Shown here one piece after another: positions 1 through 9,243 of a stretch of DNA of 64,000 nt (positions are counted from its first letter, which is position 1; every line of letters begins with the position of its first letter). The notes under the pieces are model-generated. The model was not told where the DNA came from, searched no databases, and worked only from the letters and a program-made list of their open reading frames with translations. The translations under genes and the position numbers were made by a program. The DNA is from Sphingobacterium sp. SGG-5 (lineage in GTDB: Bacteria; Bacteroidota; Bacteroidia; Sphingobacteriales; Sphingobacteriaceae): the NCBI RefSeq assembly GCF_011043525.1, contig NZ_JAAKGO010000006.1:310001-374000 (forward strand), in the 5' to 3' direction.

Positions 1-1659
1 GTATATGAAGGCTTTGGTTCGAAAGGGTGGGGGCTAAAAGCTGATAACAGTTTCAATTCTATTATATCAGAAAGTATATTGACTTATGAGAGAAGAGTAG
101 ACCGTCATCTGTTTAACCTAACGGGAGCCGGGACGTATGAACGGACTGAATCGGAATGGAAGCGGGCGGAAGCAAAGACTTTTCCAAATGATCTGTTACA
201 GAACGATAATATGCAGGCGGCGGAACAGCTTGTCCCTATACGAGGGGCTCGTACCACTTCGAACTTGGTGTCATTCATTGCCCGGTTGAACTATTCATTT
301 ATGGAAAGATATCTACTGACAGTTTCTTATCGACAGGATGGTTCCAGTAAGTTTGGTGCCGATAATAAATGGGCAGGTTTCCCCTCGGCGGCGATCTCCT
401 GGAAGATCAATCAAGAAGATTTCCTGAAAGATATAGAGAAAATAGACAATATGGGGCTAAGGCTGAGCTACGGTAAAACTGGTAATCAGGGAATTGGGGC
501 TTATTCGTCACTGTCTAAATTAGCGGTGTATAACTACCCGTTCGATGGCAGTCTTCAAAGTGGATTGGCTGATGATTTTTATGCTGGGCCTGCAAACCCC
601 GGTCTCAAATGGGAAACAACAGACGCATATAATGTCGGGTTGGATGTCTCACTTTTCAAAAGTAGGTTAAATGTAACAACGGATTTCTATCTAAAACGCA
701 CGAATGATCTGTTGCAGTTTATCACGACCCCGGCTTCCACTGGCTTTACGCGTCAACTCGTCAACTCTGGTTCTATAGAAAACAGGGGTATGGAATTGCG
801 TATTGATGGACAGGTAATCACGAATAGGAACTGGAAGTGGAATGCCGGCTTTAATTTTTCTCTTAACAGAAATAAAATTTTGTCACTGGGGAATGGACTT
901 ACTGAACAGTTTGCGGCCAATATTTCGACTAACGATGCGCCCTTTATACAAACGGTGGGTGCTCCGATAGGAGCCATATATGGGTATGTCGAAGATGGTT
1001 ATTTCGACAATGAAGCCGAGGTCAGAAATTCAATGTTGTATTATAATCAAGACCAGTCTATCATTGACCGTATGGTAGGAGAAATAAAATATAAAAACCT
1101 GGATAACGACCCAAGTTCTCTGTCGACATCGGATCGTATGATTATTGGAGACGTCAACCCCAAATATAGCTTTGGGGTTACAAATCAAGTCCAATACAAG
1201 GATTTTGATCTGTCCATTTTCCTTCACGCTGTACAAGGCAATGATATTGTAAATATGAACACCCGCTTCATTGCTAATCTGGGGACCCATAAGAACATTA
1301 CACAGGCTATGTTTGACGGGGCTTGGTCAGATGATCGGGACAATACACACGCTACCGGCCCAAAAATGAGCAGACAATTTTGGCGTACTCTTATGTTTTC
1401 GAGAAGATTTGTGGAAGATGGTAGTTTTGTGCGATTAAAGAATATCACACTGGGCTATACATTACCAAATCATGTTGTCAAAGGTATTTCAAACGCCAAA
1501 ATTTCGATAGGTGTAAATAACCTATTTACTTGGACCAATTACTCTGGATATGACCCGGAGATCAACAGCTACGGTGACAATCCAGCCTTATTCGGTGTAG
1601 ACTTGGGAGGCTACCCGAACGCGAGAACCTACAACTTAACACTTCAATGCAAATTTTAA
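1..1659 (+). CDS. susC: SusC-like TonB-dependent outer-membrane receptor, C-terminal part
   Basis: The frame is open from the first base and ends in a TAA, giving 552 residues of the C-terminal beta-barrel of a SusC/RagA-family protein. The plug domain and N-terminus (about 450 more residues) lie outside the window. Seen: alternating amphipathic strands, the barrel motif LSYGKTGNQGIG, and an ending NLTLQCKF with a terminal aromatic residue, as in outer-membrane barrels. An internal TTG at 79 is not a start, because the frame continues upstream. It is immediately followed by susD, the usual pairing for TonB-driven uptake of oligosaccharides. The downstream GH26/GH130/epimerase genes make mannan-derived oligosaccharides the likely cargo; that substrate is inferred. 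Confidence 0.93.
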   Translation, partial: VYEGFGSKGWGLKADNSFNSIISESILTYERRVDRHLFNLTGAGTYERTESEWKRAEAKTFPNDLLQNDNMQAAEQLVPIRGARTTSNLVSFIARLNYSFMERYLLTVSYRQDGSSKFGADNKWAGFPSAAISWKINQEDFLKDIEKIDNMGLRLSYGKTGNQGIGAYSSLSKLAVYNYPFDGSLQSGLADDFYAGPANPGLKWETTDAYNVGLDVSLFKSRLNVTTDFYLKRTNDLLQFITTPASTGFTRQLVNSGSIENRGMELRIDGQVITNRNWKWNAGFNFSLNRNKILSLGNGLTEQFAANISTNDAPFIQTVGAPIGAIYGYVEDGYFDNEAEVRNSMLYYNQDQSIIDRMVGEIKYKNLDNDPSSLSTSDRMIIGDVNPKYSFGVTNQVQYKDFDLSIFLHAVQGNDIVNMNTRFIANLGTHKNITQAMFDGAWSDDRDNTHATGPKMSRQFWRTLMFSRRFVEDGSFVRLKNITLGYTLPNHVVKGISNAKISIGVNNLFTWTNYSGYDPEINSYGDNPALFGVDLGGYPNARTYNLTLQCKF

Positions 1660-1670
1660 TTTTTAAGGCC

Positions 1671-3296
1671 ATGAAAAGATTACTCTTCATAGTTGTATTT
1701 ATTATGCTTTCGTCGACCTTACCCTTTTTGAACAGCTGTAAAAAGGTGTTGGAAGAAAAACCGCATTCTTTTCTTTCGCCTAATAACTTCTATAAGAATG
1801 AAGATGACGCCAAGACGGCTATCAATGGTGTATATAGCGAGTTATACAGTTGGGATATGTATTTACAACCATTATGGAATCTTACCGTGCTGGATGATGA
1901 TCATGTGTCGGGTGCGGATTGGTATCTGGGTACATCCGGTGCAGGTAATCCACAAGGTTATTGGGGAGTAGATGGACCCTGGGTGGGATGTTATACTATA
2001 ATATCAAGGGCAAGCACTGTGATCGAAAATGTCAATCTGATCCAAGAGAATATTGATACGGAGATCAAGAATAGAATTATAGGAGAAGCTTATTTTTTAC
2101 GGGGATGGGCCTATTTTCAGCTGGTGCAGCTGTATGGAGAGGTGCCTTTGCGCTTACAGTCTTTGTCGGCTAATCCAGAAGCAAATGTTCCCAAATCAAA
2201 AGTGATGGAAGTCTATGAAGCTATTATTAATGACTTCAAACAAGCGGAAGAGTTGTTGTTGTCAAAATCACATGAGAAATCGGGAGAAAATGGACGTGCA
2301 AATCGGGAGATTGCCCAATCTTTTCTGGCAAAGACTTATTTGACCATTGCCTCGGGAAGCTTATCTCCTATAAACATTACTGTCCGAGGAGGTGCAACAA
2401 ATAGTCAACAGACTTATGTGAAAAAAGTGGTGGCAGGATTGGAAGGGGTAGATAGCCAAACTTATTTTGAACTTGCACGCGATAAAGCTTTAGAGGTCAT
2501 TGAAAGTGAAGAATATGAATATAAGTTGGTTCCGAATTTGAAAGATCTATGGAGCGCCGCTTATCGAAATAAAGATGAACACATGTGGATGCTGCAATCC
2601 TTGACGGGGACAACATTCGTTAATCAAATACACAGTTATTTTTCAGCTACGTCTTATTTCGGACGTGGGGCAGTATGGTTCACTAACAACCATTATATGG
2701 ATTATGCGCCGAATGACAAACGCATATTAGATGCAGTTGCCCACAATTATGTAAGCAATACCGGAACACGTTATTTCTATCCATCTTGGGAAGCGGCTCA
2801 GTATAAAGTAGTGAATGGCCTGACATACAACAATAACGGAGGTACAGATGATCGTGCCTACGTCATTAAATATGCTGACGTTGCCGAACCTTTGGTATCT
2901 AATAGCGATGCTTACTTCCCTTTACTTCGCTATGCAGAAGTCCTGCTCATCTATGCCGAGGCGGCAAATGAAGCCAGTAGTACACCTCCTCCCAAAGCCT
3001 ATGAGTACTTAAACGAAGTGTATAACCGTGCGACGGCGGAAGATGCTCCAGCAGGTATGAATAAAGAGCAATTTAGAAGTTTTGTTATAGCGGAAAGAGC
3101 TCGTGAGTTTGTATTAGAAGGTATAAGACATTATGATCTCATGCGATGGGGAATCTATTTGGACGTTATGAATAGTATCGGTATGGGACAAAACAATATA
3201 TCCAAAGTAAGGACACGACGGAATCTTTTGCTTCCTATTCCTGTTGATGAAATGAACTCGAATAAAGCAATAAAAGAAAACAATTTTGGTTGGTAA
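1671..3296 (+). CDS. susD: SusD/RagB-family surface glycan-binding lipoprotein
   Basis: 541 residues. An in-frame ATG at 1647 overlaps the end of susC, but the ATG at 1671 is preferred because it begins the signal peptide directly (MKRLLFIVVF...) with a lipobox ending LNSC and the lipidated Cys at residue 23. SusD features seen: the N-terminal KKVLEEKP segment, the TPR-like GEAYFLRGWAYFQLVQLYG motif, the region around RYAEVLLIYAEAANEA, and the C-terminal RAREFVLEGIRHYDLMRWG followed by LLLPIPVDEMNSN. SusD proteins cap the SusC barrel and deliver oligosaccharides to it. The gene lies 11 bases after susC and is surely co-transcribed with it. Confidence 0.95.
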   Translation: MKRLLFIVVFIMLSSTLPFLNSCKKVLEEKPHSFLSPNNFYKNEDDAKTAINGVYSELYSWDMYLQPLWNLTVLDDDHVSGADWYLGTSGAGNPQGYWGVDGPWVGCYTIISRASTVIENVNLIQENIDTEIKNRIIGEAYFLRGWAYFQLVQLYGEVPLRLQSLSANPEANVPKSKVMEVYEAIINDFKQAEELLLSKSHEKSGENGRANREIAQSFLAKTYLTIASGSLSPINITVRGGATNSQQTYVKKVVAGLEGVDSQTYFELARDKALEVIESEEYEYKLVPNLKDLWSAAYRNKDEHMWMLQSLTGTTFVNQIHSYFSATSYFGRGAVWFTNNHYMDYAPNDKRILDAVAHNYVSNTGTRYFYPSWEAAQYKVVNGLTYNNNGGTDDRAYVIKYADVAEPLVSNSDAYFPLLRYAEVLLIYAEAANEASSTPPPKAYEYLNEVYNRATAEDAPAGMNKEQFRSFVIAERAREFVLEGIRHYDLMRWGIYLDVMNSIGMGQNNISKVRTRRNLLLPIPVDEMNSNKAIKENNFGW

Positions 3297-3309
3297 TAAA
3301 TTTTTAGGT

Positions 3310-4359
3310 ATGAAAAGAATACAACATATTATCATTATCCTATGGGCGGTCGGTACGGCCGCGCAGTTGCTTTCTTGTGATAAAAAGGAAGAAAGTCCAG
3401 TCGATGGGCAGCCCGAAATTTCACGCATCTCGAATCTTGGTGAGCGGGAAGATGCATTATCGTCTACGGTGTATGGCAGTTGGATAATTATTCACGGAGA
3501 ATATCTAAAAACGACGAAAGCTATATCTTTCAATGGCGTGGCGGTGTCGCCGACGGACTTCTATGCAGAGGACCACAGTGTCACTGTACGGATTCCGAAG
3601 ACGTTGCCTGATCCGGAAAACAATCCGATTACGCTGACTACAGCGTTTGGGGAGGCCGTATTTGCATTTCGGATTTTGCAGCCCGAGCCCGTTATCCAAC
3701 AGATTACTCCATCGATCGGCGATCCGGGAGAGGTGATTACTATTATCGGATTGCACTTCAATGGTGTTAATAAGGTCATGTTTAACGATGAGGAAGCAGA
3801 AATCGTGTCTAATACACAAACGGAGATTAAAGTCAAAATTCCTCCATCTGCATTCGGTGTAGTGCACGTCACTACCCCCAGTGGTACGGCATCGGCACCT
3901 AATACCTTTGGATTCAAACATCTCGTATACACGGACGGACTTCGCGCCGGCTGGTCAAATAGCTCTTACACGGGTATTTTTACCGTGCAGAGCACCGATG
4001 TGGTTAAACGAGGTACACATGCTTATAGTGTAGTATATGGTGGGTGGGGAGCCGTTCGTTTGGCACATTCTGGAACTGAGCTGCTCTTTGGAGATTATAC
4101 AGCTGTCAAATTCTCCATGTACGCAGAGCAAACGAATCTGGGTAAAAAGGTTCGTGTCTATCTGAATAACTCTTCGGCAACAGGATCATATACCATTACC
4201 ATCGAGAAAGTCAATGAATGGGTGGAGTATCAGATACCATTGAGTGCTTTTGGTAATTTAACGACGATCACTTCCCTGCTTTTCCAGGAGTTCAACGGGC
4301 AAGATAAACGGGTATTGGAAGATGCGACTGTATATTTTGATGATATAGGGTTCTTATAG
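3310..4359 (+). CDS. IPT/TIG-domain surface glycan-binding lipoprotein (SusE/F position)
   Basis: 349 residues. The open frame reaches back to a TTG at 3286 inside susD, but the ATG at 3310 starts a clean lipoprotein signal (MKRIQHIIIILW, lipobox QLLSC, Cys23). Two immunoglobulin-like IPT/TIG domains follow at roughly residues 35-125 and 126-205; the second contains ITPSIGDPGEVITIIGLHF. The C-terminal part (about 206-349) is rich in beta strands, resembles a carbohydrate-binding sandwich, and ends VYFDDIGFL. Proteins of this layout at this position in a PUL are surface glycan-binding proteins that hold polysaccharide next to SusCD. The binding specificity (mannan) is inferred only from the neighbouring enzymes. 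Confidence 0.85.
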   Translation: MKRIQHIIIILWAVGTAAQLLSCDKKEESPVDGQPEISRISNLGEREDALSSTVYGSWIIIHGEYLKTTKAISFNGVAVSPTDFYAEDHSVTVRIPKTLPDPENNPITLTTAFGEAVFAFRILQPEPVIQQITPSIGDPGEVITIIGLHFNGVNKVMFNDEEAEIVSNTQTEIKVKIPPSAFGVVHVTTPSGTASAPNTFGFKHLVYTDGLRAGWSNSSYTGIFTVQSTDVVKRGTHAYSVVYGGWGAVRLAHSGTELLFGDYTAVKFSMYAEQTNLGKKVRVYLNNSSATGSYTITIEKVNEWVEYQIPLSAFGNLTTITSLLFQEFNGQDKRVLEDATVYFDDIGFL

Positions 4360-4367
4360 GGTAACCT

Positions 4368-5255
4368 TTAAATAAATATCCTTGTGCCTTGATAGTTTAA
4401 TCGAAATTCGCTGGGTGTGCAGCCTTTCTTCTTCTTGAATACTTTGTTAAAATTAGAGATATTATTAAATCCGGTTTTATACGAAATTTCAGCTACGGTA
4501 TGTGTCGTTTCAATGAGCATACGACAGGCATGGCCTAGTCGAATATTATTTAGGCTATCGATAAAGGTATTTCCGGTTCTTTTTTTTATAAATCGGGAAA
4601 AGGACACTTCAGTCATATTCACCAGTTTGGCCATCTCCTTGAGCTGGATAGGGGTTTGGTAGTTCTTATGCATAAAGTCAAAGGCTTTATCAATTCGCCG
4701 ACTGTTGTAAGAGGTAGATGTAGCCTCGTGGTATGCCCGTGAGGAAAGCGTAACTGTATTGTTTGCTACAGAAAGTTCTCTTAAGATCAACATAAGAGAG
4801 ATAACCGAATCGAAGCCTGTATTTTGGTTGATGCTAAGCAGTTTCGGAGCAATACTTTTGATAGTTTCTTCGGAAAAGCTCAATCCATTTACGCTTTGTT
4901 GTAATAATGTTTTGATCGCATGCAACTGGTTACGACTTAAAAACCTGTCATCAAACAGATCTTTATGCCACTGTACGGTTACTTCTCTTATCGCGTCGGA
5001 CTCGCATTGGTGTGTAAACCAGGCGTGTGGAAGATTTGGACCCACTAGCACAAGTTCCATGTCACCTATATTGTCCATGTGATCGCCTATAACCCGTCTT
5101 GCTCCTTGAGCGTTTATAATGAGATTTAACTCATATTCTTCGTGATAGTGTAGGGGAAAGTTGAATTCTTTCTTTGTTCTTGAAAAAAAAGTAAAACAAT
5201 CATTCTGAGTGAGGGGCGTTATTTCTTTCATCAGACTTTCGGCATCCATAAGCAC
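4368..5255 (-). CDS. AraC-family transcriptional regulator of the mannan locus
   Basis: 295 residues, ATG at 5255; a second in-frame ATG at 5249 is equally possible. The N-terminal half looks like a cupin sugar-sensing domain (FPLHYHEEYELNLIINAQG). The C-terminal ~100 residues are two helix-turn-helix motifs of the AraC/XylS type: LKEMAKLVNMTEVSFSRFIKK, then AEISYKTGFNNISNFNKVFK with the typical GCTPSEFR ending. It sits between the surface half and the enzyme half of the locus, on the opposite strand, and converges on the TIG gene with an 8-base gap. It is probably a cytoplasmic sensor of an imported sugar that activates the flanking operons. No hybrid two-component regulator or SusR-type regulator is visible in this part of the PUL. 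Confidence 0.9.
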   Translation of the reverse strand: MLMDAESLMKEITPLTQNDCFTFFSRTKKEFNFPLHYHEEYELNLIINAQGARRVIGDHMDNIGDMELVLVGPNLPHAWFTHQCESDAIREVTVQWHKDLFDDRFLSRNQLHAIKTLLQQSVNGLSFSEETIKSIAPKLLSINQNTGFDSVISLMLILRELSVANNTVTLSSRAYHEATSTSYNSRRIDKAFDFMHKNYQTPIQLKEMAKLVNMTEVSFSRFIKKRTGNTFIDSLNNIRLGHACRMLIETTHTVAEISYKTGFNNISNFNKVFKKKKGCTPSEFRLNYQGTRIFI

Positions 5256-5445
5256 AATAAGTTTAAGTTAAGATAATATTGGACAATCCTATATGTATAG
5301 GAAAAGGCTGTTTCAAAAGTTTATAATATAAAGACAAGATAATTATTTTTGATAAAAACAAAAGAGGAAAAGCATAAATAATCTTTGGTTTAGATAAAAT
5401 AGTATTATTCCAGATCGGCCATTAATCAGTAATATTGAAAATTAA
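5256..5445. promoter_or_regulatory. Divergent intergenic region between araC-type gene and GH26 gene
   Basis: This 190-base AT-rich spacer must hold both promoters. Seen: an inverted repeat CCTATA-TG-TATAGG at 5288-5301, two near-identical tracts AAGATAATATT and AAGATAATTATT about 65 bases apart (starting near 5270 and 5336), and a TAATCTTTG (5379-5387) that resembles, but does not exactly match, the Bacteroidota -7 element TAnnTTTG. No well-spaced -33 TTG accompanies it. The repeats are candidates for AraC-type operator half-sites; this is inference only. Confidence 0.35.
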
Positions 5446-6630
5446 ATGATCATTATGAACCCAATTTATAAACGACTATCTGGTTTATATATGTTTGTAT
5501 TTTTTGGAATACCTGTTTTGATCTTCGGGTGCCATCAGGATAGGCCCCTCCCTATAGATGCAAAAGCGACACAAGAGACCCGAAGCCTGCATGCCTTTCT
5601 TCATCGATTGCAGGGCGAGAAGATATTGTTTGGACATCAGGATGATCTGGCATATGGGGTGCACTGGAGATATCAACCAGGCAAAAGTGATGTTAAAGAT
5701 GTTGCAGGAGATTATCCGGCGGTTATGGGATGGGATATCGGGGGTATTGAATATAGACATGAAGTCAATTTGGACGCAGTACCTTTCGACTTGATGAGAC
5801 GTTTTATTATTTCTTCGGCTCGGGAGGGAAGCATCAATACGATCAGTTGGCATTTAGGCAACCCTGCAACAGGCGGCAGTTCCTGGGATACTACCGTTGC
5901 GGTTACACATATTCTGCCCTCTGGATCGCTGCATGGACAGTTTGTGAATTGGTTGGATAACGTAGCTTCATTTTTAGATAGCCTGCGTTTTGAAGACGGC
6001 ACACCTGTGCCTATTTTGTTCAGGCCCTTCCACGAACTTAACGGTAATTGGTTTTGGTGGTGTAAGCCTTTTTGTTCTAAAGAGGAATATATTGAGTTGT
6101 GGCGGTTTACCGTCAATTATCTCAAGGATATCAAAGGTCTGCACCATGTACTCTATGTGTATAATACGAATAATTTTCGCGATGACGCTGAGTTTATGGA
6201 ACGTTACCCGGGAGATACATATATAGATGTGATGAGTTTTGATACCTATCAGTTTCTGGGAAGAGAAAATGTAAACAGTGGGTTGCTCGCGTCCTCTCAA
6301 AAATTTAAAACTCAATTACAGTCCAACTTAGATGTACTGCAATATAACGCAAATCGCCATGGAAAGTTAATGGCACTGGCTGAAACGGGCTTTGAAGCTA
6401 TTCCAGATGCGACATGGTGGACGGATGTTCTGTATGATGCGGTGAAATCCTATAATTTATCTTATGTATTGGTTTGGCGAAATCAAGGATTGTTAAAGAA
6501 CAAGATGCATTATTATGCGCCCTATCCGGGTCATATTTCGGCAATGGACTTCAAAAACATGTTCAAAGGAACAAAAATGGCGTTACAGGGGACATTACGA
6601 CCGCTGAATATTTATAACTTATCAAACTAG
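5446..6630 (+). CDS. GH26 endo-beta-1,4-mannanase, lipoprotein
   Basis: 394 residues, ATG at 5446 with an alternative in-frame ATG at 5455. The N-terminus is a lipoprotein signal peptide with lipidation Cys29 (VLIFGC). The body is a GH26 (beta/alpha)8 barrel: substrate loop GHQDDLAYG near 63-71, the acid/base motif RPFHELNGNWFWW with catalytic Glu197, and the nucleophile motif LAETGFE with Glu313. This is the family's complete catalytic pair. The enzyme would cleave beta-1,4-mannan or glucomannan to mannobiose and short oligomers. As a lipoprotein it is on the cell surface or facing the periplasm; the sequence alone does not say which. It heads an operon with the sugar symporter, the GH130 phosphorylase and the epimerase. 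Confidence 0.93.
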   Translation: MIIMNPIYKRLSGLYMFVFFGIPVLIFGCHQDRPLPIDAKATQETRSLHAFLHRLQGEKILFGHQDDLAYGVHWRYQPGKSDVKDVAGDYPAVMGWDIGGIEYRHEVNLDAVPFDLMRRFIISSAREGSINTISWHLGNPATGGSSWDTTVAVTHILPSGSLHGQFVNWLDNVASFLDSLRFEDGTPVPILFRPFHELNGNWFWWCKPFCSKEEYIELWRFTVNYLKDIKGLHHVLYVYNTNNFRDDAEFMERYPGDTYIDVMSFDTYQFLGRENVNSGLLASSQKFKTQLQSNLDVLQYNANRHGKLMALAETGFEAIPDATWWTDVLYDAVKSYNLSYVLVWRNQGLLKNKMHYYAPYPGHISAMDFKNMFKGTKMALQGTLRPLNIYNLSN

Positions 6631-6636
6631 CTGTCG

Positions 6637-8034
6637 ATGAAAAGCATGAAAATCCAATTCGGAGAAAAAGTTGCTTATGGTTTTGGAGATTTTGCATCTT
6701 CTATGTTTTGGAAGCTTTTCTCGGCCTATCTGCTTTATTTCTATACAGATGTAGTCGGTATTGCAGCGGCGGCGGTGGGAACGATGTTTCTGGTGACCCG
6801 TATATGGGATACGGCCTTCGATCCCTTAGTGGGGGTCATTGCCGATCGGGTCCATACCCGGTGGGGAAAGTTCCGACCGTTTATATTGTGGTTTGCCATA
6901 CCATTTGGTGCAATTGGTGTTTTGACTTTTTTCGCTCCCGAAATGGGATATCAGGAGAAAATCACATATGCCTATATCACGTATACGCTGATGATGATGA
7001 TCTATTCTCTGATTAATGTGCCTTATGCGTCGCTTATGGGGGTGATGAGTACAGACTCCAAAGAACGTACGACTTTGTCCACCTACCGATTTGTTTTTGC
7101 ATTTGCAGGAAGTATTCTTGTGTTGGGGACTGCCGAACCCTTAGTTGCATGGTTTGGAAGAGCGGCAGATGGTGCCGTTAGCGAGTCACGGGGGTGGTTT
7201 TACACGGTAGCCTGTTTTGCTCTGCTGGCTGTTTTGATGTTTTTTGTGACGTTTTTGAAGACCCGGGAAAGGATAAAACCTCCCCAGAAAAAGAACAATA
7301 AATTGAAGACGGATTTTATCGATCTTTTGCAGAATAAACAATGGTTTATTCTGTTAGGTGCGGGAGTAGCTACCTTGATCTTTAACTCTATCCGGGATGG
7401 ATCAGCCATTTTTTATTTCAAGTATTTTGTAGTACATAGCGCTGATGTGAAGTTACCTCTACTGGAAGTTTCTCTACAATACAGTTCCCTTTATCTCGTG
7501 ATTGGTCAGGCTGCCAATATCATAGGCGTGTTGCTGGCTAAGCCCCTTTCGGATAGAATTGGAAAGCGGAATACTTTTGCAATAGCTATGTTATTAGCTG
7601 CATTGTTTAGTATGATATTCTATATGCTGGGCAGAGAGCAGATTCTACTCATGTTTATTTTGCAATGTGTGATAAGCATCTGTGCCGGGTGTATTTTTCC
7701 ACTGTTATGGGCAATGTATGCTGATATCGCCGATTATTCCGAATGGAAAACAGGCAGGCGAGCTACGGGTCTTATCTTCTCTTCATCTTCTATGTCTCAA
7801 AAACTGGGATGGAGTATAGGCGGAGCCCTTACAGGCTGGATACTGTCTGCCTACGGTTTTGAAGCCAATAGTATACAGCATGACTATGCGGAAAATGGTC
7901 TCAAAATGATGATGAGTATATTTCCGGCCATAGGAGCTTTTGTTTCTTTCGGAATTATACTCTTCTATCAATTGTCGGATCACAAAATGCATAACATAAA
8001 TCAGGATCTACAGGGAAAAAGAGAGATCAAATAG
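6637..8034 (+). CDS. GPH-family (MelB-like) sugar:cation symporter, probably mannobiose uptake
   Basis: 465 residues with twelve hydrophobic segments in the pattern of the glycoside-pentoside-hexuronide cation symporter family. Diagnostic motifs are the N-terminal GEKVAYGFGDFASSMFW, the cytoplasmic loop ADRVHTRWGKFRPFILW after TM2, and LLWAMYADIADYSEWKTGRRATG in the second half. It begins 6 bases after the mannanase gene and precedes the GH130 phosphorylase. In comparable mannan loci a transporter at this position moves beta-1,4-mannobiose across the inner membrane, so that is the likely substrate. Specificity is inferred from context. Confidence 0.92.
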   Translation: MKSMKIQFGEKVAYGFGDFASSMFWKLFSAYLLYFYTDVVGIAAAAVGTMFLVTRIWDTAFDPLVGVIADRVHTRWGKFRPFILWFAIPFGAIGVLTFFAPEMGYQEKITYAYITYTLMMMIYSLINVPYASLMGVMSTDSKERTTLSTYRFVFAFAGSILVLGTAEPLVAWFGRAADGAVSESRGWFYTVACFALLAVLMFFVTFLKTRERIKPPQKKNNKLKTDFIDLLQNKQWFILLGAGVATLIFNSIRDGSAIFYFKYFVVHSADVKLPLLEVSLQYSSLYLVIGQAANIIGVLLAKPLSDRIGKRNTFAIAMLLAALFSMIFYMLGREQILLMFILQCVISICAGCIFPLLWAMYADIADYSEWKTGRRATGLIFSSSSMSQKLGWSIGGALTGWILSAYGFEANSIQHDYAENGLKMMMSIFPAIGAFVSFGIILFYQLSDHKMHNINQDLQGKREIK

Positions 8035-8064
8035 ATTTTCTACAGGATAATAAGTAAAATAGAT

Positions 8065-9243
8065 ATGAATAATTATTTCCAGAGCCGTATAGACGCATTG
8101 AGAAAAGGTCATGAGGGCCTTATCCGAGGACAACGAAACAAAAAACAAACCTTGGGCAACGGGATATACGACCGATATGAATATCCTATTCTGACAGCAG
8201 CACATGTGCCTCTTCATTGGCGTTATGACCTAAATCCAAAAAATAATCCCTATCTGATGGAACGTATAGGGGTCAATGCTGTGTTTAATGCCGGGGCTAT
8301 AAAATGGAACGATTCGTTTGTTATCGTGGCACGTGTGGAAGGGGTGGATCGGAAGTCTTTTTTTGCTATTGCAGAAAGCTCCAGTGGTATCGATCAGTTT
8401 CGTTTCTGGGATAAACCTATCCAGTTGCCTCAGGGAGATGTACCCGATACCAATGTATATGATATGCGATTGGTTGTTCATGAAGATGGCTGGATATACG
8501 GTTTATTCTGTGCAGAACGCCGAGATCCTCATGCGTCTGCAGGAGATCAGTCTGCTGCAATAGCCCAATGTGGTATTGTGAGAACAAAAGACCTCGTGCA
8601 TTGGGAAAGGCTCCCTGACCTTAAATCCGATTCGGCACAGCAAAGGAACGTAGTGCTTCATCCCGAGTTTGTGGATGGTATGTATGCGCTGTATACACGC
8701 CCCCAAGATTCTTTTATTGAAGCTGGAAAGGGAGGTGGGATTGCAGTCGCTTATACAAAAAGCATGGAAAGACCTGTCGTCCATCAAGAATTCGTCATTT
8801 CTCCTAAAGTGTATCATACCGTATACGAAGCAAAAAATGGACAGGGGCCGGCACCACTCAAAACAACAGTCGGATGGATACATCTGGCACATGGTGTCCG
8901 TCATACTGCAGCAGGCCTGCGGTATGTGTTATACATGTTCGTTACAGATCTCAGCGATATCACAAAAGTGATTTATAAGCCCGGCGGCTATTTTCTAGCA
9001 CCTCAGGACGATGAGCGTATAGGCGACGTTTCCAATGTGGTGTTTTGTAATGGGTGGATATGTGACGGCGAAGATGTGTATATCTACTATGGATCTTCTG
9101 ACACACGTATGCATGTCGCCACGACAACTTTGGGTAAATTGGTCGATTATGTGGTCAATACTCCTGAAGACAAACTCACATCGGCTTCTTCTGTGAACGC
9201 TATTTTGACACTTATCGAACAAAATGAAGCATATAAACAATAG
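8065..9243 (+). CDS. GH130 phosphorylase, probably 4-O-beta-D-mannosyl-D-glucose phosphorylase
   Basis: 392 residues, ATG at 8065. The sequence is typical of GH130 subfamily 1 (Bacteroides fragilis MGP type): YPILTAAHVPLHWRYDLN, ERIGVNAVFNAGAIKW, and DTNVYDMRL with the presumed proton-donor Asp133. Glycoside phosphorylases use phosphate rather than water; this one would convert mannosyl-beta-1,4-glucose to mannose 1-phosphate and glucose in the cytoplasm. The immediate downstream overlap with a cellobiose 2-epimerase gene, which produces that very substrate from mannobiose, strongly supports subfamily 1 over the mannobiose or mannooligosaccharide phosphorylases. It has no signal peptide, as expected. 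Confidence 0.92.
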   Translation: MNNYFQSRIDALRKGHEGLIRGQRNKKQTLGNGIYDRYEYPILTAAHVPLHWRYDLNPKNNPYLMERIGVNAVFNAGAIKWNDSFVIVARVEGVDRKSFFAIAESSSGIDQFRFWDKPIQLPQGDVPDTNVYDMRLVVHEDGWIYGLFCAERRDPHASAGDQSAAIAQCGIVRTKDLVHWERLPDLKSDSAQQRNVVLHPEFVDGMYALYTRPQDSFIEAGKGGGIAVAYTKSMERPVVHQEFVISPKVYHTVYEAKNGQGPAPLKTTVGWIHLAHGVRHTAAGLRYVLYMFVTDLSDITKVIYKPGGYFLAPQDDERIGDVSNVVFCNGWICDGEDVYIYYGSSDTRMHVATTTLGKLVDYVVNTPEDKLTSASSVNAILTLIEQNEAYKQ

